Assembly (NCBI GenBank): GCA_041744375.1
Contig: JBGTLA010000049.1
Span: 1 to 64,000, forward strand
Direction of reading: 5' to 3'
Length of the DNA: 64,000 nucleotides
DNA from: JBGTLA01 sp041744375
GTDB lineage: Bacteria; Actinomycetota; Acidimicrobiia; Spongiisociales; ZC4RG35
Positions within the stretch are counted from its first letter, which is position 1. Each line of letters begins with the position of its first letter. The notes beneath the pieces were generated by a model. The model did not search any database. It had not been told where the DNA came from and was given only the letters and a program-made list of their open reading frames with translations. Of this stretch, positions 15,948 through 24,646 are shown piece by piece. The position numbers and the translations under genes were made by a program.

Positions 15948-17009
15948 TCAGGCCGGCTGGCGGTAGGCGATGGCGCCCCAGTGGGCCCCGGCGCCGAAAG
16001 CGGTGAAGGCGATCAAGCCCCCCGGCGTTACCCGCCCCGCCTGACGCATTTCGTGGAAGAGAAGCGGAATGGTGGCGGCCGTGGTGTTGCCGTACCGATC
16101 GAGGTTCATGGGAACCCGGTCGGTATCGATGTCAAGCCGGCGGCTCATCGCTTCCACGATGCGCCCATTGGCCTGATGAGCGATGATCAGGTCGAGATCG
16201 CCGACCTTGATCTCCAGGCGGGCGGCCACAGCTTCGATCGCCTCCGGCATGAGGCGCACCGCCATCCGGAAAAGACCCCCACCGTCCATCTGGGGAAGGT
16301 GGAGCCCGGCGGCAATCTGGGCCGCGTCGGCGAAGGGCTGACGAGCGAATCCCAACCCGGGAACGGTGATCAACTCGTCGAATTCTCCGTCGGTGTGGAG
16401 GGTCGACGCCAAGATTCCCCCGTCGGTGGGGCTGGAGGTGACGACCATGGCGGCGGCTCCGTCACCGAAGAGGACCGACCACGCCCGTGTGGCGTCGTTC
16501 AGAGCGCGCTGGTGGGGAGCGATCGGTCCCTCGCTCTCGCCCCACAGGACCCGCCACGAGTCTCCCCAAGGAAGGTAACCGGCGTGCGTCTCGGCTCCCA
16601 CCACGACGACCGTGCCTGCCCGTCCGGTCGCCACGAGCATGTCGGCCAGGTCGAGCCCGTAGAGGAAGCCGGCACATTGTTGGCGGAGGTCGAAGACGGC
16701 GACGTGACCCAGTCCAGCCTTGCGCTGGACGCCCCCGGCGATGCCGGGGGCGTAACGGTCGGGCGTCATCGTGGCGGTGATGAGGGCATCGACATCGCCG
16801 GGTGTGATGCCGGCGTCGGCCACGGCCGCCGCAACTGCCTGGGCGGCGAGGTCGGAAGAGCCGGTCCCGGGCGAGGCGAAGTGGCGTTCACGTACCCCCG
16901 ACCGTGACGTGATCCACTCGTCGGAGGTGTCCATGATCCTGGTCAACTGCTGGTTGGTGACGACGCGCTCGGGTATGGCCGCTCCCGTCCCGACTATCAC
17001 GGTTCCCAT
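15948..17009 (-). CDS. fabH: 3-oxoacyl-ACP synthase III (KAS III, FabH-like)
   Basis: A 353-residue thiolase-fold condensing enzyme. The catalytic Cys is in LRQQCAGFLYGL, the His in IIAHQANGRI and the Asn in DRYGNTTAATIP, giving the Cys-His-Asn triad of KAS III. An insertion around residues 155-185 (WGDSWRVLWGESEGPIAPHQ) is longer than in E. coli FabH and suggests a relative used on unusual acyl-CoAs. No other fab genes are nearby, so a role in a special lipid or secondary metabolite is possible. It is divergent from a TetR regulator. Confidence 0.85.
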   Translation of the reverse strand: MGTVIVGTGAAIPERVVTNQQLTRIMDTSDEWITSRSGVRERHFASPGTGSSDLAAQAVAAAVADAGITPGDVDALITATMTPDRYAPGIAGGVQRKAGLGHVAVFDLRQQCAGFLYGLDLADMLVATGRAGTVVVVGAETHAGYLPWGDSWRVLWGESEGPIAPHQRALNDATRAWSVLFGDGAAAMVVTSSPTDGGILASTLHTDGEFDELITVPGLGFARQPFADAAQIAAGLHLPQMDGGGLFRMAVRLMPEAIEAVAARLEIKVGDLDLIIAHQANGRIVEAMSRRLDIDTDRVPMNLDRYGNTTAATIPLLFHEMRQAGRVTPGGLIAFTAFGAGAHWGAIAYRQPA

Positions 17010-17093
17010 GGCTCGCTCCTCCGAAGGCAGGCCGCTGCTGCCTTGACATGATACGGAGCCGACCGACCGGCGGATGGAGTGTGTTGTTCCGCT

Positions 17094-17105
17094 TGAGTAC
17101 GCTCA
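17094..17105. promoter_or_regulatory. Possible TetR operator TGAG-TACG-CTCA
   Basis: A short inverted repeat lies immediately before the TetR gene and in the fabH/TetR divergent region, the usual place for an autoregulatory TetR site. The arms are only 4 bp (5 with partial matches), so support is modest. Confidence 0.35.
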
Positions 17106-17111
17106 GTGGCC

Positions 17112-17723
17112 ATGCCACGTATACGGGCCGACTCGATCGCCCAGCACAAGGTTCTTACCCGGCGCCAGATTCTCGCAGCCACCCAAGAGCTGATCGCCGA
17201 AGTGGGGTCGGCCGACGTGTCCCTGGGCGAGGTGGCCACGGCCGTCGGGATCGGTCGAACGACCCTGTATGAGTACTTCACCGACCGTGACGATGTCATC
17301 GCCTCGTTGGTCGAAGAGGAGCTCCCGGGGGTGGTCGCCGACCTCCTGGCCGCCGTCCCCGCCCAGCTTCCTCCCGCCGACCGGCTGGCGGCGGTGGCAG
17401 AGGCAACTGTTTGTTTCGTGGCCACCGATCGCGTGCTGGGGCTGATTCTCCATCGAGAGGTGGGGCGCATGTCGGCCCTAGCTCAGCAGCGGATCCGGGT
17501 CGCCCACACCGACCTCATCATGGAGGTGGCCTCCATCTATCGGGCCGGCGTCGAAGACGGCTCGCTGCGGGCGCTGCCCGTAGACCTGGCGGGACGGTTC
17601 ATTCAAGACACGATCATGTCGGCTGCCCGGGCGGTCATCTCTGCTCCCGACCCAGAAGGGCGCCTCCCCGACATCGTCGACGCCATGCGCACCTTCCTCC
17701 TGGGTGGGCTCCGGGTCAAGTGA
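17112..17723 (+). CDS. TetR-family transcription regulator
   Basis: A 203-residue regulator with an N-terminal helix-turn-helix (about residues 15-60, TRRQILAATQELIAEVG and VATAVGIGRTTLYEYFTDRDDVIASL). The C-terminal ligand domain is all-helical and not recognisable. The ATG at 17112 is preferred, with a GTG two codons upstream as alternative. It is divergent from the KAS III gene, which it probably controls together with itself. Confidence 0.85.
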   Translation: MPRIRADSIAQHKVLTRRQILAATQELIAEVGSADVSLGEVATAVGIGRTTLYEYFTDRDDVIASLVEEELPGVVADLLAAVPAQLPPADRLAAVAEATVCFVATDRVLGLILHREVGRMSALAQQRIRVAHTDLIMEVASIYRAGVEDGSLRALPVDLAGRFIQDTIMSAARAVISAPDPEGRLPDIVDAMRTFLLGGLRVK

Positions 17724-17761
17724 CCCGGGCGGCCTTCCCGTCGGCTGATCTGGCCGCTCTT

Positions 17762-17783
17762 CTCACGCGTCGTTCACGCCGAT
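17762..17783 (+). promoter_or_regulatory. Possible PHO box before ppk
   Basis: TCTCACGCGTC (17762-17772) and GTTCACGCCGA (17773-17783) are adjacent 11-bp units that share TCACGC at the same phase, like actinobacterial PhoP sites. A -10-like TAGGGT follows at 17784-17789. It is weaker than the site before pstS. Confidence 0.45.
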
Positions 17784-17826
17784 AGGGTATCGAGTGGGCG
17801 TCGACACACCTCCAGGACCCCAGCAT

Positions 17827-19866
17827 ATGAATTCCGACCACTACATCAATCGTGAGCTCTCCTGGCTGGACTTCAACCAGCGGGTACTGGCGCTGGCCCA
17901 ACGCCCTTCACTTCCGCTGTTGGAGAGGATCCGGTTCCTGGCCATTTGGGCCACGAACCTCGACGAGTTCTTCCAGGTGCGAGTGGCCGGCCTCAAGGAG
18001 CAGGTGGTGCAGAACGTGCGATCGACGCCGCCCGACGGGCTCAGCCCGTCTGAACAGCTGGCGCGTATCCGTGAGGTCGTGACCGAACAGTACGCCGAGG
18101 TGTCGAAGTGCTTCCTGACAGATCTCGCTCCCGGGCTCGCCTCGGCCGGGGTCGTCTTCAGCGACTACGAGACCCTCGATGACGAGGACAGGGCCTACCT
18201 CGACGAGCAGTTCCGAGAGAGAGTCTTTCCGGTGGTGACGCCGTTGGCGGTCGACCCCTCCCATCCTTTTCCCTACATCTCCAACCTGTCGCTCAACCTG
18301 GCGATATTCGTGCGCAACCCCGAGACGGGGGTGGCCCGATTCGCCCGTCTCAAGGTGCCTCCCATCCTGCCGCGCTTCGTGGTGCTGCCCGACGGCGAGC
18401 GGTTCGTGCCCCTCGAACAGGTCATAGCCTTCCATTTGGAAAGTCTCTTTCCCGGCATGGAGGTGCTGGACCACCACGTCTTTCGGGTCACCCGCAACGC
18501 CGACATCGAGGTGGAGGAAGATGAGGGCGGCGACCTTCTCATGACCATCGAGTCGGAGTTGACCCGCCGCCGTTTCGGCCATGTCGTCCGCCTCGAGGTC
18601 CATCCCGACATCCCCGAGAACATTCTCGACCTGCTCCGCCGGGAGATGGGAGCCGACGAAGCCGACGTCTACCGGGTAGACGGCCCGGTGGACCTCGGGG
18701 GGTTGTGGGGAATCGCCGCCCTCGATCGGGCCGACCTCAGCTACGAGGCGTGGCAGTGGCTGACGCCCATGCGGCTTCAACCGACCGAGGGCGAACCACC
18801 CGACATATTCGAGGTGCTGCGCCAGGGTGATCTCTTGGTTCACCACCCCTACGACTCCTACCCCACCACGGTGGAGGAGTTCTTGGAGCAGGCCGCCCGC
18901 GACCCCGAGGTGCTGGCCATCAAGGTGACCCTGTACCGGACCTCCAAGGACAGCCCCTTGATGAAGTCGCTCATTGCGGCGGCCGAGTCCGGCAAACAGG
19001 TGGTGGCACTGGTCGAGCTCAAGGCCCGATTCGACGAGGAGCGCAACATCGAGTGGGCGCAACGGCTGGAGGACGCCGGTGTCCACGTGGTGTACGGAGT
19101 GGTCGGCCTCAAGACCCACACCAAGGTCACACTGGTGGTGCGCGACGAAGCAGGAACCATCCGCCGCTATGCCCATGTCGGAACCGGCAACTATAACGAC
19201 ACCACTGCTCGCATCTACGAGGATCTGGGGCTTCTCACCGCCTCCTCCGAAATCGGCGCCGACCTCTCCGATCTCTTCAACTTTCTCACCGGTTACAGCC
19301 GCCAGACCCGCTACCGCAAGCTCAGCGTTTCGCCCGACGGGATCCGTCGGCGCATGATCGAGCTGATCCTGGCGGAGTCGGCTCAACCGGACGGCCACAT
19401 CACCTTGAAGATGAATTCGCTGGTCGACCAGGGAATGATCGACGCCCTCTACGAGGCGTCGCGGACCGGGACCCGCATCGAGCTGATCGCCCGGGGGATA
19501 TGCTGCCTGCGCCCGGGCATCCCCGGCCTCTCGGAGAACATCACCGTCCGGTCGGTGGTGGGCCGCTACCTGGAGCACTCTCGTGTCTACCGCTTCGGGG
19601 CGCGAGGACGCGACCGTACCTACTACATCGGCTCCGCCGACCTCATGCCCCGCAACCTGGACCGGCGGGTGGAGGCGCTGGCACCGGTCGAGGATCCGAC
19701 CAACCAGTTCCGTATCGACGAGATACTCGACGTGCTCCTCGCCGACGACACCCTCGCCTGGGAGCTGGGCGCCGACGGCACCTGGCAGCGCGTCCCCGAA
19801 GTGCACGGCATCAACACCCACGACACTCTCCAAGATCTGGCCATCGCCCGCTCCCGCGTCTCCTAG
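17827..19866 (+). CDS. ppk1: Polyphosphate kinase 1
   Basis: A 679-residue PPK1 that reversibly makes polyphosphate from ATP. The N domain begins NRELSWLDFNQRVL; the catalytic region holds KTHTKVTLVVRDE, the autophosphorylated His in YAHVGTGNYN and the second His region (YIGSADLMPRNLDRRVE). Length fits the family. The ATG at 17827 (MNSDHYINRELSW) is favoured over the one at 17794, which would add eleven non-conserved residues. A possible PHO box lies upstream and the pst-pho cluster begins 2 kb downstream, which points to shared phosphate control. Confidence 0.95.
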   Translation: MNSDHYINRELSWLDFNQRVLALAQRPSLPLLERIRFLAIWATNLDEFFQVRVAGLKEQVVQNVRSTPPDGLSPSEQLARIREVVTEQYAEVSKCFLTDLAPGLASAGVVFSDYETLDDEDRAYLDEQFRERVFPVVTPLAVDPSHPFPYISNLSLNLAIFVRNPETGVARFARLKVPPILPRFVVLPDGERFVPLEQVIAFHLESLFPGMEVLDHHVFRVTRNADIEVEEDEGGDLLMTIESELTRRRFGHVVRLEVHPDIPENILDLLRREMGADEADVYRVDGPVDLGGLWGIAALDRADLSYEAWQWLTPMRLQPTEGEPPDIFEVLRQGDLLVHHPYDSYPTTVEEFLEQAARDPEVLAIKVTLYRTSKDSPLMKSLIAAAESGKQVVALVELKARFDEERNIEWAQRLEDAGVHVVYGVVGLKTHTKVTLVVRDEAGTIRRYAHVGTGNYNDTTARIYEDLGLLTASSEIGADLSDLFNFLTGYSRQTRYRKLSVSPDGIRRRMIELILAESAQPDGHITLKMNSLVDQGMIDALYEASRTGTRIELIARGICCLRPGIPGLSENITVRSVVGRYLEHSRVYRFGARGRDRTYYIGSADLMPRNLDRRVEALAPVEDPTNQFRIDEILDVLLADDTLAWELGADGTWQRVPEVHGINTHDTLQDLAIARSRVS

Positions 19867-19874
19867 AACTCGGC

Positions 19875-19923
19875 TTCTTATGACCAAAGCGGGGCGCTTT
19901 TCGCACCGCTTTGCATCAGAGAA
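19875..19923. terminator. Palindromic hairpin after ppk, degenerate copy of a 49-bp element
   Basis: The segment starts TTCTTATGACCAAAGCGGGG and ends GCATCAGAGAA, with GAAAAGCGCC-type arms. Its left arm matches the left arm of the perfect 49-bp palindrome at 46933-46981 at 18 of the first 19 bases; the right arm has drifted. It lies 8 bp after the ppk stop and probably ends that transcript. Confidence 0.55.
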
Positions 19924-19967
19924 CAGCGCCGAGGTGACACAATCTGTCGGCGCATGGAGGTGTCGGA

Positions 19968-21584
19968 CTGAACAAAAAGGCTAGGTGGTCGTTGATCGTG
20001 GCGATCCTCGGTTCGGGCATCGTCTTCTTGGACGGGAGCATCGTAACCGTGGCACTACCCGCCATCGGCGCCGAATTGCCCGTCACCACCAACCTGGGGA
20101 CGCTGGAGGCGCAGTCCTACGTCTACAGCGCCTACCTGCTCTCATTGTCCGCCCTGCTCATCGCCGGCGGTGCTCTCAGCGACATGCGGGGTCGAAAACG
20201 CGTGTTCGCCTGGGGTCTCGGTGGCTTCGCCCTCGCCTCGGCCCTGTGCGGCTTGGCCCCGACCATGGAGTTCCTCATCGGCGCCCGCGCCCTCAAAGGG
20301 GCGGCGGGAGCCCTGGTGGTGCCGGGCTCGCTGGCGATCATCAACGCCGCCTTCGAGGGTGAGGCCCGCGCCCGCGCTTTTGGGTTGTGGACCGGAGCCT
20401 CGGCGGGGGTGACTGTCCTGGGACCCATGATCGGCGGTGGGCTGGTGGACGGTGTGTCATGGCGGGCTGCCTTCCTCGTCAATCTGCCGATATTGGCGTT
20501 TGCCTTGTGGGCGACCTTGCAGAAGGTGGAGGAGTCGGCCCGGCTCGCAACCGGCGATTCGATCGACTGGTACGGAGCCGCCCTGACCGGCCTGGCCGTG
20601 GCCGGGCTGACGTTCGGGCCCATACGGGGTCAGGAGGCCGGATGGACCTCGCCCATGGTGGTGGCGCTCCTGGCGGTTGGGGTGGGGGCAACGGTGGCCG
20701 TCGTGTCACGGGTGCGGAACCGTCCCCACGCCCTGGTCCCCAGGTCTCTCTTCGAGAATCGCACATTCGTGGTGGTCAATATCTCCACGTTCTTCATCTA
20801 TGGCGCCCTGTATGTGGTCCTCTACATGCTGTCGATCCACCTCCAGGGGACCCTGGGGTACACGGCCACCGCCGCCGGCTTCGCCTCTGTGCCGGCCATG
20901 GTCCTTCTGGCCCTGTTCTCGGGCAAGGTGGGCGGATGGTCCGAGCGCACCGGTCCACGGGCCTGGCTCACCTTGGGACCGCTGGCGATGGCCGGGGGCG
21001 CGGCGTGGCTGTCGTTCATCCCCCCGACCTCTGAGGCGTGGCGAATGACGGGAACAGACCTCGCGACGTGGCTGCCACCTTCCGGTTACCTCAACGACGT
21101 GTTCGGGGGTGTGGTCCTCTTCGGACTCGGGGCGATGATCATGGTGGCACCTTTGACCGCGGCCCTCATGGGCTCCGTGCCTCACGAGCGGGCTGGGGTC
21201 GGCTCGGCCTTCAACAACGCGGTGTCCCGTATCGGCCCACAGCTGGCCGGCGCCCTGGCGGTGGTGGCCACGACCGCCGTCTTCTATGGCGCCCTGGCTG
21301 ACCGGGCCCCCGGCCTCGACGTCTCCGACCCGACAGTGAGGGCACAAGTGTCGCCCCTCAACTCTCCCGCTCCGGGCATCGGCGAGGAGATAGGGGAAGC
21401 TGCTCGAGAGGCCTCGTCGGAGGCCTTCTCCTGGGCGATGTGGATCGGGGCAGCCTTGCTGGTGGTGGGCGCCGGCGCCAATGGCATCGGGCTGGCGGCC
21501 CGGGTCGCCGTTCCCGGCGACGTCGAAGGCGTCCGCCTCGGCGGCCAGATCTGTGTGCCGCTGGACATCGACGCCACCGGCTGA
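19968..21584 (+). CDS. MFS transporter, 14-helix DHA2 family
   Basis: A multidrug-type proton antiporter of about 538 residues with some 14 hydrophobic segments. Motif A is GGALSDMRGRKRVF (loop 2-3), and the N-terminal FLDGSIVTVALPAI is typical of EmrB/QacA proteins. No ATG start exists. GGAGG at 19956-19960 lies 7 nt before a CTG at 19968 (Leu-Asn-Lys-Lys-Ala), which gives a normal N-terminus. The alternative, TTG at 19992, lacks a ribosome site and trims the first helix. CTG initiation is therefore proposed but unproven. The substrate is unknown. Confidence 0.85.
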   Translation: MNKKARWSLIVAILGSGIVFLDGSIVTVALPAIGAELPVTTNLGTLEAQSYVYSAYLLSLSALLIAGGALSDMRGRKRVFAWGLGGFALASALCGLAPTMEFLIGARALKGAAGALVVPGSLAIINAAFEGEARARAFGLWTGASAGVTVLGPMIGGGLVDGVSWRAAFLVNLPILAFALWATLQKVEESARLATGDSIDWYGAALTGLAVAGLTFGPIRGQEAGWTSPMVVALLAVGVGATVAVVSRVRNRPHALVPRSLFENRTFVVVNISTFFIYGALYVVLYMLSIHLQGTLGYTATAAGFASVPAMVLLALFSGKVGGWSERTGPRAWLTLGPLAMAGGAAWLSFIPPTSEAWRMTGTDLATWLPPSGYLNDVFGGVVLFGLGAMIMVAPLTAALMGSVPHERAGVGSAFNNAVSRIGPQLAGALAVVATTAVFYGALADRAPGLDVSDPTVRAQVSPLNSPAPGIGEEIGEAAREASSEAFSWAMWIGAALLVVGAGANGIGLAARVAVPGDVEGVRLGGQICVPLDIDATG

Positions 21585-21605
21585 CCCGCTCCGGCCTCGA
21601 GAAAT

Positions 21606-21627
21606 GTTCATCGGCCGTTCACCCGGC
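21606..21627 (+). promoter_or_regulatory. PHO box before pstS
   Basis: GTTCATCGGCC (21606-21616) and GTTCACCCGGC (21617-21627) are two adjacent 11-bp direct repeats that match the actinobacterial PhoP-binding unit (G-T/G-TCAYYY). A -10-like TACCTT lies at 21655-21660. The site is about 105 bp before the pstS ATG. Confidence 0.75.
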
Positions 21628-21731
21628 GCTCTCGGGGGGGTCAGGGACGCTCCCTACCTTTCTCCTCGGGCGGGCACTCCCGTGCCTCGCCATGAGATAA
21701 GACGAACCGTCCCCACAAGGAGACATTCAGA

Positions 21732-22760
21732 ATGAGTTCCCGATTGTTACGCCTGGCGGCCCTTCTCGGCGTCCTGGCCCTGATCCTGGCCGCCTGTGGT
21801 GGCGACGCCACGGACGATCCCACCACTACTGCCGCCGCGCCCGATGCGCCCGCCGAAGAGCCAATGGACGAAGAGCCAATGGACGAAGAGCCGGGCGAGA
21901 TGACCGGCCAGGTCAACCTCGACGGATCCAGCACCGTGGGACCCTTGTCCGAGGTCGCCGCCGAGTTGTACATGCAATCGAACCCCGGCGTCCGGGTAAC
22001 GGTGGCGATATCGGGGACCGGGGGAGGTTTCCAGAAGTTCTGCATCGGGGAGACCGACGGCAACAACTCCTCCCGCCCGATCACCGAGGAAGAGATCGGC
22101 ATCTGCGGTGACAACGGCATCGAGTCCGATTTCATCCAGGTGGCCAACGACGCTCTCTCTCTGCTCGTCAACGCCGAGTTGCCGGTCGAGTGCATGACCG
22201 TGGAGCAGGTCAGCCAGATCTGGGACCTGGGCTCGACGGTTGAGACGTGGGGGGACATCGACGGCCTCGACCTCCCGGCCGACGTGGCCAGCCAGCCCAT
22301 CACCGTGTACGGGCCGGGGTCCGACTCGGGGACCTTCGACTTCTTCACCGAGGAGATCAACGGAGAGTCGGGCAAGATCCGGCTGAACTACGTCGACATC
22401 GGCGAGGACGACAACGCCGCCGTAACGGCGGTCATCGGCGATCCCTACGCCATGGGCTATGTGCCTTACTCCTACTTCCAGGAGGCAGGCGATGCGGTCA
22501 AGTCGCTGGCGATCGACGACGGCAACGGCTGTGTCGAAGCCATCCCGGAGAACATCGAGAACCTGACCTACACACCGCTGGGCCGGGGCCTGTTCGTGTA
22601 CTTCAGCGACACGGCCCTGCAGCGGCCCGAGGTGCTCGACTTCGCCGAGTTCTACATCGACAACGCCCAGCAGATCGCCGAGTTGGCGGAGTTCATCCCG
22701 ATGACCGATGAGCAGCTCGACGCGCAGCGGGCCAAGATCGCGGCCCTGATCGGCGGTTGA
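21732..22760 (+). CDS. pstS: Phosphate ABC transporter substrate-binding lipoprotein
   Basis: A 342-residue PstS. The signal peptide ends in a lipobox (LILAACGG), then comes an acidic linker with the repeat EEPMDEEPMDEEPG. Phosphate-pocket segments are DGSSTVGPLSE, ISGTGGGFQKFC, SSRPITEEE and YGPGSDSGTFDFF. It binds phosphate outside the membrane for PstCA. ATG 21732 has AAGGAGA upstream. It heads pstSCAB-phoU and is controlled by the PHO box at 21606-21627. Confidence 0.95.
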   Translation: MSSRLLRLAALLGVLALILAACGGDATDDPTTTAAAPDAPAEEPMDEEPMDEEPGEMTGQVNLDGSSTVGPLSEVAAELYMQSNPGVRVTVAISGTGGGFQKFCIGETDGNNSSRPITEEEIGICGDNGIESDFIQVANDALSLLVNAELPVECMTVEQVSQIWDLGSTVETWGDIDGLDLPADVASQPITVYGPGSDSGTFDFFTEEINGESGKIRLNYVDIGEDDNAAVTAVIGDPYAMGYVPYSYFQEAGDAVKSLAIDDGNGCVEAIPENIENLTYTPLGRGLFVYFSDTALQRPEVLDFAEFYIDNAQQIAELAEFIPMTDEQLDAQRAKIAALIGG

Positions 22761-23716
22761 TGACTGCCTCCGACCCCCGAACCTCCAGCCCCGGCGCCCT
22801 CACGCGCCGGGGGCTGGAGGCATCCAGCCCCCGTTATGGAGAGAAGGCCTTCAAGGTCTTCTTCGCCTTCTGTGGCATCGTGTCCGTGGCCGTCACGACC
22901 GCCATCGTCCTGTCTCTCATTCCTCCCACGTTCGCGTTCTTCCGCGAGGTTCCGATCGGTGATTTCCTCACCGGCACCCTGTGGGCGCCGGCGTTCTCCG
23001 TTGCCAGTTTCGGAGTCCTACCGATCGTGGTGGGGAGTTTGATGGTGGTGGTGATCTCTCTCAGCGTGGCGATACCGGTGGGTTTGCTGTCTGCCATCTA
23101 TCTCTCCGAGTACGCCCCGACCCGAGTGCGACGTGTCATCAAGCCAATGCTGGAGGTGCTCGAGGGGATTCCCACCGTTGCCATCGGTCTCTTCGCTTTC
23201 TGGTTCCTGCGACCCTTGGCCGAGACCCTGTTTCCATTTCTGCCCTGGCAGGGCCCGTTCGCCATCGGCGTGGCCGCAGTCGCCGTTGGGCTGCTGATCG
23301 TGCCGCTGGTGACCTCGGTGTCGGATGACGCCATGCGGGCGGTTCCCATGGCACTGCGCGAGGGTGCCTATGCCCTGGGGGCAGGAAAGTTGAAGGTGTC
23401 TCTGCGGGTGGTGTTCCCGGCGGCCATCTCAGGGATCGTTGCCGCCGTCGTGTTGGCCGGCTCGAGAGCGGTGGGTGAGACGATGGTGGTGTTGCTGGCG
23501 GCCGGCGCCGGCAATCCTCAGCTCAGCTTCGATCCCACCAAAGGGGTGCAGACGATGACGTCGTTTATTGCCGGAAGGGCAACCGGCGACATCGCCACCG
23601 GGACGATCGTCTACGACACGATCTTCGCGGTGGGAACGTTGCTGTTCGTGTCGACTCTCATCCTGAACATGATCGCTATCCGCTTCGTGCGCCGCTTCCG
23701 GGAGGTGTACGAATAA
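22760..23716 (+). CDS. pstC: Phosphate ABC transporter permease PstC
   Basis: A 318-residue permease with six hydrophobic segments. The EAA-type loop is REGAYALGAGKLKVSLRVVFPAAISG, and LSEYAPTRVRRVIKPMLEVLEGIPTVA is the usual PstC entrance region. It pairs with PstA to form the phosphate channel. The start overlaps the pstS stop (TGATG) and the pstA start overlaps its stop. Confidence 0.93.
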   Translation: MTASDPRTSSPGALTRRGLEASSPRYGEKAFKVFFAFCGIVSVAVTTAIVLSLIPPTFAFFREVPIGDFLTGTLWAPAFSVASFGVLPIVVGSLMVVVISLSVAIPVGLLSAIYLSEYAPTRVRRVIKPMLEVLEGIPTVAIGLFAFWFLRPLAETLFPFLPWQGPFAIGVAAVAVGLLIVPLVTSVSDDAMRAVPMALREGAYALGAGKLKVSLRVVFPAAISGIVAAVVLAGSRAVGETMVVLLAAGAGNPQLSFDPTKGVQTMTSFIAGRATGDIATGTIVYDTIFAVGTLLFVSTLILNMIAIRFVRRFREVYE

Positions 23717-24639
23717 TGGCCACGCGCAGAGTCGAGCTAGCCACCTCCGGGGCGCGCGCCGCCACGCTGGGAGCGCTGACATCGTCGTCGAATCGCGACC
23801 ACGCGATGAACACCATCTTCATCGGCCTCATGTTGCTGGGGCTGGGATTCGCGATCGTGGGCCTGGCCTCGTTGATCGTCTTCATGTTCGTGGAGGGTGG
23901 GGGGCGGCTCACGTGGAGCCTCTTCACGGCGGGGCCCTCCACCATCACCCCGGCAACGGCCGGGTACCGGACGGCCATCTTGGGCACGCTGTACGTGATC
24001 GGTGGAGTTGTTCTGTTTGTCGTTCCGGTCGGAATCGGCGCCGCCATCTACCTGGAGGAGTACGCCGACAAGAATCGCTGGTGGAACAGGCTCATCGAGC
24101 TGAACATCCAGAACCTGGCCGGGGTGCCGTCGATCGTCTTCGGCATCCTCGGGTTGGCCTTCATCGTCCGCGGTCCGATCGGCCTCGGGTTCGTGGCGGC
24201 GGCCGGATCCCTCACGCTGGCGCTGCTTGTCCTCCCCACCGTGATCCTCGCCTCGCGAGAAGCCATCCGTGCGGTGCCGCCGTCGATCTCGGAGGGGGCG
24301 TTGGCGTTGGGCGCCACCCAATGGCAGACCATTCGCCGTCAGGTCCTCCCGGCCGCCGTCCCGGGCATTCTCACCGGCGTCATCCTCGCTATCGCCCGCG
24401 CCATCGGCGAGGCGGCGCCGCTCCTTTTGGTCGGGGCAGTGACTTTCGTCACGTTCAACCCCAAGTTCTTGGAGGACGGCTACTCCACCCTGCCGGTGAT
24501 GATCTTCAACTACTCGAGCCGCCCCCAAGAGGAGTTCCGAATTCTGGCGGCGGCCGGAGTCATCGTCATGTTGATCCTGGTGCTCCTTATGAACTCCTTC
24601 GCGGTGTGGCTGCGAGACCGCTTCGAGCAGAGATGGTGA
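23716..24639 (+). CDS. pstA: Phosphate ABC transporter permease PstA
   Basis: A 307-residue permease, about six helices. Characteristic stretches are YLEEYADKNRWWNRLIELNIQNLAGVPSIVFGILG, the EAA loop SEGALALGATQWQTIRRQVLPAAVPG, and ARAIGEAAPLLLVGA. It starts with ATG overlapping the pstC TAA by 1 bp. Confidence 0.93.
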   Translation: MATRRVELATSGARAATLGALTSSSNRDHAMNTIFIGLMLLGLGFAIVGLASLIVFMFVEGGGRLTWSLFTAGPSTITPATAGYRTAILGTLYVIGGVVLFVVPVGIGAAIYLEEYADKNRWWNRLIELNIQNLAGVPSIVFGILGLAFIVRGPIGLGFVAAAGSLTLALLVLPTVILASREAIRAVPPSISEGALALGATQWQTIRRQVLPAAVPGILTGVILAIARAIGEAAPLLLVGAVTFVTFNPKFLEDGYSTLPVMIFNYSSRPQEEFRILAAAGVIVMLILVLLMNSFAVWLRDRFEQRW

Positions 24640-24646
24640 GCGAACT

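Noticed and set aside
17908..19887. 659-residue minus-strand frame opposite ppk.
   Set aside because: PPK1 motifs occupy the plus strand; the antisense frame has no domains.
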